This document shows positions 49,360 through 58,745 of a stretch of 64,000 nt of DNA, in pieces. This DNA is from Pseudomonas mucidolens. GTDB lineage: Bacteria; Pseudomonadota; Gammaproteobacteria; Pseudomonadales; Pseudomonadaceae. Each line of letters begins with the position of its first letter. Position 1 is the stretch's first letter. The notes beneath the pieces were generated by a model. The model searched no databases, was not told the DNA's origin, and worked only from the letters and a program-made list of their open reading frames with translations. The DNA lies in the NCBI RefSeq assembly GCF_900106045.1, contig NZ_LT629802.1, positions 124,001 through 188,000 on the forward strand, read 5' to 3'. A program made the position numbers and the translations under genes.

Positions 49360-51042
49360 ATGTTGCAGACTCGTGTTATCCCGCCCGCCGAAGGCGCCTA
49401 CCAATACCCGCTGTTGATCAAACGCCTGTTGATGTCTGGCGTGCGCTACGAGAAAACCCGGGAAATCGTCTACCGCGACAAGCTGCGCTACACCTATCCG
49501 ACTCTCATCGAGCGCGTCGCCCGCCTGGCCAACGTGCTGACGGCAGCCGGGGTCAAGGCCGGTGACACGGTGGCCGTAATGGACTGGGACAGTCATCGCT
49601 ACCTGGAATGCATGTTTGCCATTCCGATGATTGGCGCGGTGATCCACACCATCAACGTCCGCCTGTCGCCGGAACAGATTCTCTACACGATGAACCACGC
49701 CGAAGACCGTTTTGTGCTGGTCAACGCTGAGTTCGTCGGGCTCTATCAAGCTATTGCCGGTCAGTTGACCAGCGTCAACAACACTCTGTTGTTGACCGAT
49801 GGTGAGGAAAAAACCGCCGACCTGCCCAATCTGGTGGGCGAGTACGAGCAATTACTGGCCGCCGCCAGCCCTCAGTACCGCTTCGAGGATTTTGACGAGC
49901 ATTCGGTCGCCACCACGTTTTACACCACGGGTACCACCGGTAACCCTAAAGGTGTGTATTTCACCCATCGTCAATTGGTACTGCACACCATCGGCGTAGC
50001 GACCATCATGGGCTGTGTCGACAGCGTGCGGTTGCTGGGCACCAACGACGTCTACATGCCCATCACGCCGATGTTTCACGTACATGCCTGGGGGCTGCCA
50101 TACGTGGCGACCATGCTCGGGCTCAAACAGGTCTATCCCGGGCGTTACGATCCGGAATACCTGGTGGAGCTGTGGCGCAAGGAGAAGGTCACATTCTCCC
50201 ATTGCGTGCCAACCATCCTGCAAATGGTGCTTAACGCAAAGGCCGCGCAAAACGTGGATTTTGGCGGCTGGAAAATCGTTATTGGTGGCAGCGCCCTCAA
50301 CCGCTCCCTCTACGAAACCGCCAAGGCGCATGGCATTCAACTGACCGCTGCGTACGGCATGTCCGAAACCGGACCGCTGGTGTCCTGCGCGCATCTCAAC
50401 GAAGAGCTGATGGCGGGCTCCGAAGATGAGCGCACCACCTACCGTATCAAGGCGGGCGTGCCCGGGCCTTTGGTGGAGGCGGCGATTATTGATACCGAGG
50501 GTAATTTCCTCCCGGCCGACGGCGAGTCTCAGGGCGAACTGGTGCTGCGTGCGCCATGGCTGACCGAGGGCTATTTCAACGAACCGCAAAAGGGCGCCGA
50601 ACTTTGGGAAGGCGGCTGGATGCACACCGGCGATGTCGCGACCCTCGATGCATTTGGGGTGATCGACATTCGCGACCGCATCAAGGACGTGATCAAGACC
50701 GGTGGCGAATGGATTTCCTCCCTGGCCCTTGAGGACTTGATCAGCCGTCATCCGGCGGTACGCGAAGTAGCGGTGGTGGGGATGGCCGATCCGCAGTGGG
50801 GCGAGCGTCCGTTTGCGCTGCTGGTGGTGCGTGAAGGCCAGGCAATTGGTGCGCGCGAGCTCAAGGATCACCTCAAGCCGTTTGTCGAGTTGGGCCACTT
50901 GAGCAAGTGGGCCATTCCGAGTCAGATTGCCATTGTTACGGAAATTCCCAAGACCAGCGTCGGCAAGCTCGACAAGAAACGTATCCGCGTTGACATCATT
51001 GAATGGCAGGCCAATAACAGCACATTCCTCTCCACGCTCTAA
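49360..51042 (+). CDS. Fatty acyl-CoA ligase (AlkK-like, medium/long chain)
   Basis: An ANL-superfamily enzyme activating fatty acids with ATP and CoA. It has 560 residues. The AMP-binding P-loop is TTGTTGNPKGVYF (about 188-200). FHVHAWGLPYVA, the AYGMSETGPL motif and TGDVATLD confirm the family, and the catalytic lysine near the C-terminus is in TSVGKLDKKRI. The HTINVRLSPEQI and HVHAWG stretches resemble AlkK. It starts a cluster with DUF1302, DUF1329 and a MalT-type regulator, which recurs in pseudomonads and suggests uptake or hydrolysis of fatty-acid derivatives. Confidence 0.93.
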   Translation: MLQTRVIPPAEGAYQYPLLIKRLLMSGVRYEKTREIVYRDKLRYTYPTLIERVARLANVLTAAGVKAGDTVAVMDWDSHRYLECMFAIPMIGAVIHTINVRLSPEQILYTMNHAEDRFVLVNAEFVGLYQAIAGQLTSVNNTLLLTDGEEKTADLPNLVGEYEQLLAAASPQYRFEDFDEHSVATTFYTTGTTGNPKGVYFTHRQLVLHTIGVATIMGCVDSVRLLGTNDVYMPITPMFHVHAWGLPYVATMLGLKQVYPGRYDPEYLVELWRKEKVTFSHCVPTILQMVLNAKAAQNVDFGGWKIVIGGSALNRSLYETAKAHGIQLTAAYGMSETGPLVSCAHLNEELMAGSEDERTTYRIKAGVPGPLVEAAIIDTEGNFLPADGESQGELVLRAPWLTEGYFNEPQKGAELWEGGWMHTGDVATLDAFGVIDIRDRIKDVIKTGGEWISSLALEDLISRHPAVREVAVVGMADPQWGERPFALLVVREGQAIGARELKDHLKPFVELGHLSKWAIPSQIAIVTEIPKTSVGKLDKKRIRVDIIEWQANNSTFLSTL

Positions 51043-51377
51043 GGCTGCCTGTCGTGTCCTTTGGGGCACGGCAGCGCTCTATCACAAGCCTTTGACTTGT
51101 CATTTGCCGATTTTCAGCCATCCTCTTCCGCGTCAGCCCTCGCTGACGTGGCGAAAGGACTGTGGCAGACGGGTTGGTGATACAAATCACACTTTAGAGG
51201 GATCAAGCGGTACCCCCTGCTGGCTATAGTCCCTCCGAGAGTTTTTCAAGAGTGCGGCGTTGCGGGCCATCGTGGTTCGACGCTCGTCCGGCATTGGGAT
51301 CGTTGTGTCTCGGCCGTTACAAGCATGTTTGAAAAGGCTCGCTGCCATAACAATAAAATGCACATGGAGTAGCGTCG
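51043..51377 (+). promoter_or_regulatory. Intergenic region with CRP/Vfr-like site before DUF1302
   Basis: The 335 bases hold three dyads. GCTGCC/GGCAGC (51044-51075) may end the ligase transcript, and CGTCAGC/GCTGACG (51131-51148) is a perfect short stem. GGTGA-TACAAA-TCACA (51176-51191) matches the CRP consensus TGTGA-N6-TCACA in 9 of 10 bases. In Pseudomonas the CRP homologue Vfr recognises such sites, so the DUF1302-DUF1329 unit may have its own cAMP-responsive promoter. No small gene is evident. Confidence 0.55.
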
Positions 51378-53270
51378 ATGACCTCAGTAAACCAGTTCTG
51401 GCGCCGGGCGAGATTGCCTCTGGCGGTCAGTCTTGCCTCGACCCTCGCCGGGCCCGCATTCGGCGTCAGTTTCAACATCGGTGAAATCGAAGGCAGCTTC
51501 GATTCGTCCCTGTCGGTGGGCGCCAGTTGGGGCACATCCAAACCCAACAAGGACCTGATCGGCGTCAACAACGGCGGCAGCGGTTTATCCCAGACCTCCG
51601 ATGACGGTCACTTGAACTTCAAGCGTGGGGAAACGTTCTCGAAGATCTTCAAGGGTATCCATGACCTGGAGCTGAAATACGGCGATACCGGTGTGTTTGT
51701 GCGTGGCAAATATTGGTATGACTTTGAACTCAAGGACGAAAGCCGTCAGTTCAAGGACATCAGCGACAGCAACCGCAAAGAGGGCGCCAAGTCCTCCGGC
51801 GGGCAAATTCTCGATGCCTTCATTTACCACAACTACTCCATTGCCGATGCACCGGGTTCGGTGCGATTTGGTAAGCAAGTGGTGAGCTGGGGTGAAAGTA
51901 CCTTCATCGGCGGCGGTATCAACTCCGTGAACCCGATCGACGTGTCCGCATTCCGTCGTCCGGGGGCCGAGATCAAGGAAGGCCTGATTCCGGTCAACAT
52001 GTTCTATGTGTCGCAATCGCTGACCGATAACCTGTCGGCGGAAGCGTTCTATCAGTTGGAGTGGGACCAGACCGTTACCGATAACTGCGGGACGTTCTTC
52101 TCCCAGCCGGATGTTGTGTCCGACGGTTGCGACGACAACCTGCGCCTGCTTGCCAAGCGCTCGACCATCGCTGCCACGGCCCCGGGCCGCGGCGCGCTCG
52201 CAGCATTCGAGCAGATGGGAATGGACGTTAACGAAGAAGGCACGCTGGTGCGGCGTGGCGGCGACAAGGATGCACGCGACAGCGGCCAGTTCGGCGTTGC
52301 GATGCGCTACAACTTCGAACCGCTGGATACGGAGTTCGGCGCTTACTTCATGAATTACCACAGCCGGGCGCCGATTTTCAGCGCGACGGCGGCACCGGCG
52401 TCGGCGTATGCAATTGCGCCGGCTTTCGGTTCGCTGGCGCCGGTGTTCATTGCCGGTAATTCCAAGTACTTCATTGAGTACCCCGAAGATATTCGCCTGT
52501 ACGGCCTGAGCTTCTCTACCACCTTGCCTACCGGTACGGCATGGAGCGGCGAGGTGAGCTATCGCCCGAACGCGCCGGTGCAACTCAACACCACTGACAT
52601 CCTCTATGCAGGTGTCCGCGACCTGGGCGGCGCGTACGAGAATGCTTCCGTGCTGCGGGGCGCCAAGGGGCAAGACCTGAACGGCTACCGTCGCAAGGAA
52701 ATCACCCAGTTCCAGACCACGTTGACGCACTTTTTCGACCAAGTCATGGGCGCCAGTCGCCTGACACTGGTAGGCGAATTGGGCGTTACCCATGTCGGCG
52801 GCCTCGAGAGCAAATCCGACGCCCGTTACGGGCGTGATCCGGTCTTCGGTCCCGGTGCATTGCCAGACACGTTCGGTCGAAACACCTGCGCGCAGATCCT
52901 CAACACCGGCACTATCGGTGGTGCAGGTCCCGGTGCTGACGCCAGTAATATCACCAAAAACTGCAACAACGACGGCTTCACCACCTCCACTTCCTGGGGC
53001 TACCGTGGCCGTGCCATCTGGGAATATCCGGACGTCTTCGCCGGGGTCAACCTCAAGCCTAGCGTGGCCTGGTCCCATGATGTCAAAGGCTACTCGCCAG
53101 GTCCTGGCGCCAACTTTGAAGAAGGTCGCAAGGCGGTCAGCCTGGGTGTCGATGCGGAATACCAGAACACTTACACCGTCAGCCTGAACTACACCAACTT
53201 CTTTGGTGGCGACTTCAGCACCACGGATGATCGCGATTTCGTCGCCTTGAGCGCCGGCGTGAACTTCTGA
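51378..53270 (+). CDS. DUF1302 family outer-membrane protein
   Basis: A 630-residue protein with a signal peptide (about 1-29, MTSVNQFWRRARLPLAVSLASTLAGPAFG). The rest is rich in aromatic, alternating beta strands, ending in VALSAGVNF, a terminal Phe typical of outer-membrane barrels. DUF1302 proteins are thought to be porin-like. The family is almost always next to DUF1329, as here (43 bases later). With the acyl-CoA ligase upstream, a role in moving lipophilic substrates is likely but unproven. Confidence 0.9.
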   Translation: MTSVNQFWRRARLPLAVSLASTLAGPAFGVSFNIGEIEGSFDSSLSVGASWGTSKPNKDLIGVNNGGSGLSQTSDDGHLNFKRGETFSKIFKGIHDLELKYGDTGVFVRGKYWYDFELKDESRQFKDISDSNRKEGAKSSGGQILDAFIYHNYSIADAPGSVRFGKQVVSWGESTFIGGGINSVNPIDVSAFRRPGAEIKEGLIPVNMFYVSQSLTDNLSAEAFYQLEWDQTVTDNCGTFFSQPDVVSDGCDDNLRLLAKRSTIAATAPGRGALAAFEQMGMDVNEEGTLVRRGGDKDARDSGQFGVAMRYNFEPLDTEFGAYFMNYHSRAPIFSATAAPASAYAIAPAFGSLAPVFIAGNSKYFIEYPEDIRLYGLSFSTTLPTGTAWSGEVSYRPNAPVQLNTTDILYAGVRDLGGAYENASVLRGAKGQDLNGYRRKEITQFQTTLTHFFDQVMGASRLTLVGELGVTHVGGLESKSDARYGRDPVFGPGALPDTFGRNTCAQILNTGTIGGAGPGADASNITKNCNNDGFTTSTSWGYRGRAIWEYPDVFAGVNLKPSVAWSHDVKGYSPGPGANFEEGRKAVSLGVDAEYQNTYTVSLNYTNFFGGDFSTTDDRDFVALSAGVNF

Positions 53271-53313
53271 GCACATTCTTTCAAGCAGTACGTATTTTCA
53301 GGAAGACCAGAAT

Positions 53314-54678
53314 ATGAAAATAACCAAAAGTCTGTTGCACGTGGGTGTGCTAGGACTGTCGATCATGGCCAGCAGCGTCATGGCGGCAGTCTCGGCGGAT
53401 GAAGCCGCCAAACTGGGCACTACCTTGACACCAATGGGCGCGGAAATGGCCGGTAACGCTGCCGGCACCATTCCGGCCTGGAAACCGATGCCGACCAACG
53501 CCGGCGCCGTGGATGACAAGGGCTTCCTGGCCAACCCGTATGCCAGCGAGCAACCGCAGTTCACCATCACCGCGCAAAACGTCGAGCAGTACAAAGACCA
53601 GCTGGCGCCGGGGCAGTACGCGATGTTCAAGCGCTACCCTGACACCTTCAAGATGCCGGTGTATCCGACCCATCGCGGTGCCACCGTGCCGGCGGATGTG
53701 TTCGCGTCGATCAAGAAAAACGCCACCGCGACCAAGCTGGTAGGTGGCGGTAACGGGCTGGAAAACTTCGAGACAGCCGTCCCGTTCCCCATCCCGAAAA
53801 GCGGCGTGGAAGTCATCTGGAACCACATCACACGCTACCGCGGTGGCAGTGTGAAGCGTCTGGTCACCCAGGCAACACCTCAGGCCAATGGCTCGTACAG
53901 CCTGGTGTACTTCCAGGATCAGTTCGTCTTTCGCGACAAAATGAAGGACTACGATCCGGCAAACCCGGGCAACATCCTGTTTTACTTCAAGCAGGAAGTG
54001 ACTGCGCCGGCGCGTCTGGCTGGTGGTGTGCTGCTGGTACACGAAACCCTGGACCAGGTTAAGGAGCCGCGTGCAGCCTGGGTCTACAACGCCGGTCAGC
54101 GTCGTGTGCGCCGGGCGCCGCAAGTTTCCTATGACGGTCCAGGCACCGCTGCCGATGGTCTGCGTACGTCCGATAACCTCGACATGTACAACGGCGCACC
54201 GGATCGCTACGACTGGAAACTGGAAGGCAAGAAGGAAATCTACATCGCCTCCAACAGCTACAAACTTGACGATCCGAAGCTCAAGTACGCCGACATCATC
54301 AAGGCGGGCCACATCAACCAGGACCTGACGCGTTATGAGTTGCGCCGCGTCTGGCACGTGGTTGCGACGCTGAAGGAAGGTCAGCGTCACATCTATGCCA
54401 AGCGTGACTTCTACATTGATGAAGACACTTGGCAGGCCGCCGTGATCGATCACTACGATGGTCGTGGTCAACTGTGGCGTGTCGCTGAAGCCCATGGCGA
54501 AAACTACTATGACAAGCAAGTGCCGTGGTACGCCCTGGAAACCCTCTACGACTTGCAGTCCGGCCGCTACCTGGCATTGGGCATGAAGAACGAAGAGAAA
54601 AAAGCCTATGACTTCGGTTTCACTGCTACCACCAGCGAGTTCACGCCGGCGGCCCTGCGTCAGCAGGGTGTCCGCTAA
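53314..54678 (+). CDS. DUF1329 family periplasmic protein
   Basis: A 454-residue exported protein with signal peptide MKITKSLLHVGVLGLSIMASSVMA. The body fits the DUF1329 family (HVVATLKEGQRHIYAKRDFYIDEDTW and YDLQSGRYLALGM near the end), whose fold is thought to resemble LolA/LolB-type lipid carriers. Close coupling to the DUF1302 barrel suggests a periplasm-to-outer-membrane pair. Its exact substrate is unknown. Confidence 0.9.
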   Translation: MKITKSLLHVGVLGLSIMASSVMAAVSADEAAKLGTTLTPMGAEMAGNAAGTIPAWKPMPTNAGAVDDKGFLANPYASEQPQFTITAQNVEQYKDQLAPGQYAMFKRYPDTFKMPVYPTHRGATVPADVFASIKKNATATKLVGGGNGLENFETAVPFPIPKSGVEVIWNHITRYRGGSVKRLVTQATPQANGSYSLVYFQDQFVFRDKMKDYDPANPGNILFYFKQEVTAPARLAGGVLLVHETLDQVKEPRAAWVYNAGQRRVRRAPQVSYDGPGTAADGLRTSDNLDMYNGAPDRYDWKLEGKKEIYIASNSYKLDDPKLKYADIIKAGHINQDLTRYELRRVWHVVATLKEGQRHIYAKRDFYIDEDTWQAAVIDHYDGRGQLWRVAEAHGENYYDKQVPWYALETLYDLQSGRYLALGMKNEEKKAYDFGFTATTSEFTPAALRQQGVR

Positions 54679-54706
54679 CCCGTTGTAAGCGAGGCCACAC
54701 CCTCGG

Positions 54707-54898
54707 AAAAACGCCCCGCTCGGGTAATGCCGATCAGTTAAGCGAATGAGGCACCCTGTAGGAGCGAGCTTGCTCGCGAAAAACGTCAACGATAACGCGT
54801 GCCTTCGGGATAAACGCGGCGCCTTTGAGTTCTTCGCGAGCAAGCCCGCTCCTACAAAGAGCCTTAACTGATCGGCATTACCCGCTAGGGGCGTTTTT
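54707..54898 (+). terminator. Long inverted repeat at the end of the DUF1302-DUF1329 unit, with a REPIN in its loop
   Basis: 36-base arms at 54707-54742 and 54863-54898 are complementary except for three bases (33/36). The outer parts (AAAAACGCCCC / GGGGCGTTTTT) form a terminator ending in T8. The inner 18 bases of each arm (TAATGCCGATCAGTTAAG and complement) look like terminal inverted repeats of a small element whose interior is the 100-nt REPIN. Confidence 0.8.
54757..54856 (+). repeat. REPIN, copy 4, inside the long inverted repeat
   Basis: A 100-nt REP doublet from TGTAGG to CCTACA with spacer starting AAAACGTCAACGATAACGCG, nearly identical to copy 1. The right palindrome has one substitution (GCCCGCTCC instead of GCTCGCTCC). 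It is centred in the 120-base loop of the flanking inverted repeat, 14 bases from the left arm and 6 from the right. Confidence 0.95.
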
Positions 54899-55057
54899 TT
54901 TGCGTCCAGGCGGGCACGCTGCCGCCCACAGGGCATGGAGATGTTTTGTTGTAGTCTTTTTCCGACAAATGTCGCAAAAATCTACAAAGCACGTGTTTTT
55001 AGCGATAGTCTGCGGACATCTGTAATGCCGACCACAGCCTTCCACAAGAGCCCGGCG

Positions 55058-57796
55058 ATGACTGATCTGTCCCGAATTCAAGGGCCTGCCAGTGCGGTAA
55101 CTCCCACTCTGGAAGGGCGCTTCTATCGTCCCCCACTGCCCGATGGCTACGTGTTGCGACCTCGCCTGTGCGAGCAGCTGAGTGCCGGCCTGGAAGGGCG
55201 ACTGTTGCTGATCAGCGCGCCGGCCGGGTTTGGCAAAAGTTCGTTGGCGGTAGAGTTTTGCCAGAGCTTGCCCGTTCATTGGCAAAGTCTGTGGCTGGGG
55301 CTCAGTTCTCGTGACAGCGACCCTGGGCGCTTCCTGGAGCGCCTGCTCGATGGCCTTCAGCAGTATTTTCCGCGCTTGGGCGCTCAAGCGTTGGGGCTGT
55401 TGAAAATGCGTCAGCGCCATCAACCGTTTGCCTTTGAGGAATGGCTGGATGGTTTGCTCGACGAGTTAACTGTTCACCTGTCCCCAAGCGCACCGTTGTT
55501 GCTGGTACTGGACGATTACCATCTGGCCCAGGGGCCGGTTCTGGACCGTTGTCTGCAATTTTTCCTCAATCATTTGCCCGACGGCCTGCTGGTGCTGGTC
55601 ACCAGTCGCCAGCGTCCCGACTGGCACCTGGCGCGGTTGCGTTTGTCCCGGCATCTGCTGGAACTGCATGAGCAAGACCTGCGCCTGACCCACGAAGAGT
55701 CCCTGGCGCTGTTGGATCGCCACAGCAGCTCATTGCGTGGCGAAGCGCTGGACAATCTGATTCGGCGCAGCGAAGGCTGGGTCGCTGGCCTGCGATTCTG
55801 GTTGCTGGCGGTCTCCGAGGCCGGCAATGAGGGCGACTTACCGCAAGGTTTGCACGGCGGGGAAGGGTTGATCCGCGATTATCTGCTGGAAGAGGTGATC
55901 GATTGTCTGCCACCGGAGGTGCAGGGTTTTCTCTACGACACTGCTGTGCAGGAGCGTTTTTGCAGCGAACTGTGTGACGCTATCCGCGAAGCCCATGACA
56001 GCGCGGAAATCTTGCGCTACCTGCAATCCCATCAGGTCTTCCTGGTGCCGCTGGACGAGCAGGGTCACTGGTTCCGTTATCACCACCTGTTTTCCGATCT
56101 ACTGCGTACCCGGCGCTCGCCAAACGCCATGTTGTCACCCGCCAGTCTGCATCTGCGTGCCTGTCGCTGGTTCAATGCGCAGGGTTTACTCGATGAAGCG
56201 GTGGAGCAGGCGCTGCGCGCCGGTCATCTGGATGTGGCGGCCAACCTGGTGCAGAACCTCTCCGAAGAACAGCTGCTGGCCGAACAGAACGTCGGCATGC
56301 TGCTGCGCTGGAAGATGGACTTGCCCGACAGTTTGTTGATCAGCACACCGCGTTTGATTGTGCTCTACAGCTGGGCCCTTGGGCTGGCATGTCAGTTGGA
56401 TGCGGCGGAAGAGTTATCCAGTCATCTCAGCCGTTTTTTGCCGGCGCCGTCGGCCACTGCCCAAAAATCCATGTTGGCCCAGTGGTTGGCCCTCAGCGGG
56501 ATCATCGCCCGTGGACGCGGCAACCGTGAGTTGACTCAGTTGTATTGCCGCGAGGCACTGGAAAGCCTGCCGCAGAAACGTTATGGCCAGCGATTGATGT
56601 GCTTGTCGACGCTGTCCAACCTGGCCATTGTCGACGCCGATCTGTGGCGCGCTCGCGGACTGAACCGCGAGTCGCTGGAACTGGCGCAGCGGGTCGGTAA
56701 CCCGCTGTTCGAGGCGTTGGCCCATTATGACCGAGCACGCGTACTGCAAGCCCGGGGTGAAACGCTGCGTGCGCTGGATGAAGTGCGTGAAGGTCTGCAA
56801 CGCTTGCAAGGCCTGGCGCCCCAGCGTCTTTACGCGGTGCGCGCGCGCCTGGCTCTGCACGAGGGGTATTTGCTGGTGATGCGCAGCCAGCCCGAGGCCG
56901 GCATGCTGCGTCTGCGTGCCGGCGTCGCCGAAGCGCGTGCCTGCCGGGACATCAGCGTGCTGATTGGACATTGTGTGATCGCCAATCTCGAAGGCCGACG
57001 TGGTGATTTTCCCAAGGCGTTTTCCGAGCTGGCCGAGGCGGAGCGGTTGATGCACATCTGGGACGTGCCGCCGATTTACTATTTGGCCATGATCACCCTG
57101 GTCAAATGTGAGTTGTGGCTGGCCCAGGGCCGCACCGACTTGGCCGAAGCCTGGCTGACCAGGCTGGGGCAAACCTATAACGGCGACCAGGCCGCCGCCG
57201 CTCCGGAGTTTCATCCGCAACTGCCGCAACATGTCGAACTGCAACAAGCGGCGTTGGAGGCTATGCGCGGCCAACCCGAAGCTGCACGGCATCGCCTTGA
57301 AACCCTGGCCCGACAGTCCACAGAAAACGGTCGGCAGATGGTTGCGGTGATGGCACTCACTCAGCAGGTACCATTGTTGCTGGATGAAGGTCAGGCCGCA
57401 GTGGCCCGCGCGGTTTTTGCCCAGGCCCTGCAAGCAGCCTGCGGCGGAGCGTTGCAACCCTTCCAGCGCATTTTGGACGGTTATCCCGACTGGACGCGGG
57501 AGCAATTGAACCTGGCGCCCAATGACCTGCTGAAACAAAGCCTGTGTGCACTTTTACCGCCCGTCGCTCAACGCGTGTCGAGTGAAACTACGCACACCTG
57601 TGAGTCGTTGAGCGGGCGAGAGTTGGCGGTTTTGCAACTGATTGCACAGGGCTTCTCAAACCAGGAAATCAGCAATCAGCTGTTTATCTCCCTGCATACG
57701 GTCAAGACTCACGCCAGTCATATCAACAGCAAGCTGGGTGTGGAACGCCGTACCCAGGCGGTGGCGCGGGCGCAGGAGATGGGGTTGCTGGGCTAG
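55058..57796 (+). CDS. MalT/AlkS-type LuxR-family transcriptional regulator
   Basis: A large ATP-dependent activator of about 912 residues. Domains: an NTPase with Walker A SAPAGFGKSSL near residue 55 and Walker B LLLVLDDYH, a central TPR-like region, and a C-terminal LuxR helix-turn-helix (SGRELAVLQLIAQGFSNQEISNQLFISLHTVKTH, about 850-885; given here only as landmarks S851 and T-V-K-T). The layout is that of MalT and of AlkS, the alkane regulator. Start: ATG 55058 has AAGAG upstream; ATG 55025 is an alternative. It probably controls the adjacent fatty-acid cluster. Confidence 0.9.
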   Translation: MTDLSRIQGPASAVTPTLEGRFYRPPLPDGYVLRPRLCEQLSAGLEGRLLLISAPAGFGKSSLAVEFCQSLPVHWQSLWLGLSSRDSDPGRFLERLLDGLQQYFPRLGAQALGLLKMRQRHQPFAFEEWLDGLLDELTVHLSPSAPLLLVLDDYHLAQGPVLDRCLQFFLNHLPDGLLVLVTSRQRPDWHLARLRLSRHLLELHEQDLRLTHEESLALLDRHSSSLRGEALDNLIRRSEGWVAGLRFWLLAVSEAGNEGDLPQGLHGGEGLIRDYLLEEVIDCLPPEVQGFLYDTAVQERFCSELCDAIREAHDSAEILRYLQSHQVFLVPLDEQGHWFRYHHLFSDLLRTRRSPNAMLSPASLHLRACRWFNAQGLLDEAVEQALRAGHLDVAANLVQNLSEEQLLAEQNVGMLLRWKMDLPDSLLISTPRLIVLYSWALGLACQLDAAEELSSHLSRFLPAPSATAQKSMLAQWLALSGIIARGRGNRELTQLYCREALESLPQKRYGQRLMCLSTLSNLAIVDADLWRARGLNRESLELAQRVGNPLFEALAHYDRARVLQARGETLRALDEVREGLQRLQGLAPQRLYAVRARLALHEGYLLVMRSQPEAGMLRLRAGVAEARACRDISVLIGHCVIANLEGRRGDFPKAFSELAEAERLMHIWDVPPIYYLAMITLVKCELWLAQGRTDLAEAWLTRLGQTYNGDQAAAAPEFHPQLPQHVELQQAALEAMRGQPEAARHRLETLARQSTENGRQMVAVMALTQQVPLLLDEGQAAVARAVFAQALQAACGGALQPFQRILDGYPDWTREQLNLAPNDLLKQSLCALLPPVAQRVSSETTHTCESLSGRELAVLQLIAQGFSNQEISNQLFISLHTVKTHASHINSKLGVERRTQAVARAQEMGLLG

Positions 57797-57802
57797 GGAC
57801 AT

Positions 57803-58147
57803 TCACAGGGACCTGAAGCTCCAGACGATTTCCACCACGCGTCCTGCGATCAGCGCATAAATCAGAAACAGCAGTATCTGCAGCAACAGGTGATAACGCA
57901 GTCTGGCAAGTTTGCGGATGCCATCGCTGATGTTCAGCAGCATCAGCAGGGTCGACACGATAATCAGGCTCCATCCCGCCAGATTTGATGCCAGGACGCC
58001 GAGGAAGAGCTCATAGTTTCCCCTCAGCGCGCCGGTACCCGCGGCAAAAAGCAGAGCGCACACCAACAGGTTCTTTACGTTGTCGAAGACCTTGGTGCAC
58101 AGGTCGTTGTCCAGCAGTTGGACATAACGTTTCCAGAGTTTATGCAT
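57803..58147 (-). CDS. Small membrane protein downstream of pqiC, function unknown
   Basis: A 114-residue protein with three predicted membrane helices (about 26-45, 50-72 and 85-105) and a basic N-terminus (MHKLWKRYVQLLDNDLCTK). The start has a weak ribosome-binding site. It lies 23 bases after pqiC on the same strand and may be the last gene of the pqi operon. It is convergent with the LuxR gene, only 6 bases apart. Family not recognised. Confidence 0.75.
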   Translation of the reverse strand: MHKLWKRYVQLLDNDLCTKVFDNVKNLLVCALLFAAGTGALRGNYELFLGVLASNLAGWSLIIVSTLLMLLNISDGIRKLARLRYHLLLQILLFLIYALIAGRVVEIVWSFRSL

Positions 58148-58170
58148 GGCTCACCCCGTCGGGTCACAGC

Positions 58171-58728
58171 TTACTGCGAGGCAGGACAGCCACCCGCTGC
58201 ATGGTCGGCGGCCTGGTTAATCACCGCGGCCAACCGTTTGATATTGTTTTGATGGGCAATCACCAGTTCGTCGATGCCCGAGCCTGCGGGTGATTGCAGT
58301 ACAGTGCGGCAGGTCTGCATCGGACGTTCGCCCGCGCCGCTTTGGCGCAGACGCCATTTGACGTCAAGCAGCGCGTACTGGCCGGGTATCGAGTCAAAGC
58401 GCTGTACGTCCAGGCGCACGGAGACGTGAGGTCCGAGGTTGCTGCTGGTCAGTTGCTCGGCCAGGGCGCTGCGCAGTTCATCCACAAGGCTGGCGGCCCA
58501 CCACTGGGTTTCGAGAATGGCCACGCGACTGTCCCCTTGGCGGATCACTACTTGCGGCCGGTCGACCTGGGGCGGAATGCTGATGCTCTCGATCTGGATC
58601 TGCGCGCCCTGCGCGGGCGTAACGTCGTGGGCGGGAGTCAAGGTATGGAATTGGATCGGCTCGCTGCGACAGGCCCCGAGCAGCAATAGCCCGGTAGTGG
58701 CCAGCGCGATTCTTAACGAGAAAACCAT
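58171..58728 (-). CDS. pqiC: PqiC-like lipoprotein
   Basis: A 185-residue outer-membrane lipoprotein partner of PqiB. The signal sequence ends LLLLGACRSE with lipobox LGAC. The mature domain (YVLTP-like FHTLTPAHD, VIRQGDSRVAILETQWWAASL) is the ABC-type transport auxiliary / PqiC fold. It begins 17 bases after pqiB. Confidence 0.9.
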   Translation of the reverse strand: MVFSLRIALATTGLLLLGACRSEPIQFHTLTPAHDVTPAQGAQIQIESISIPPQVDRPQVVIRQGDSRVAILETQWWAASLVDELRSALAEQLTSSNLGPHVSVRLDVQRFDSIPGQYALLDVKWRLRQSGAGERPMQTCRTVLQSPAGSGIDELVIAHQNNIKRLAAVINQAADHAAGGCPASQ

Positions 58729-58745
58729 GGCGGTTGCTCCTGTGG

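Noticed and set aside
51585..53276. 563-codon open frame opposite the DUF1302 gene
   Set aside because: Shadow of a GC-rich gene; low-complexity translation with no motif, while the + strand has a signal peptide and barrel pattern.
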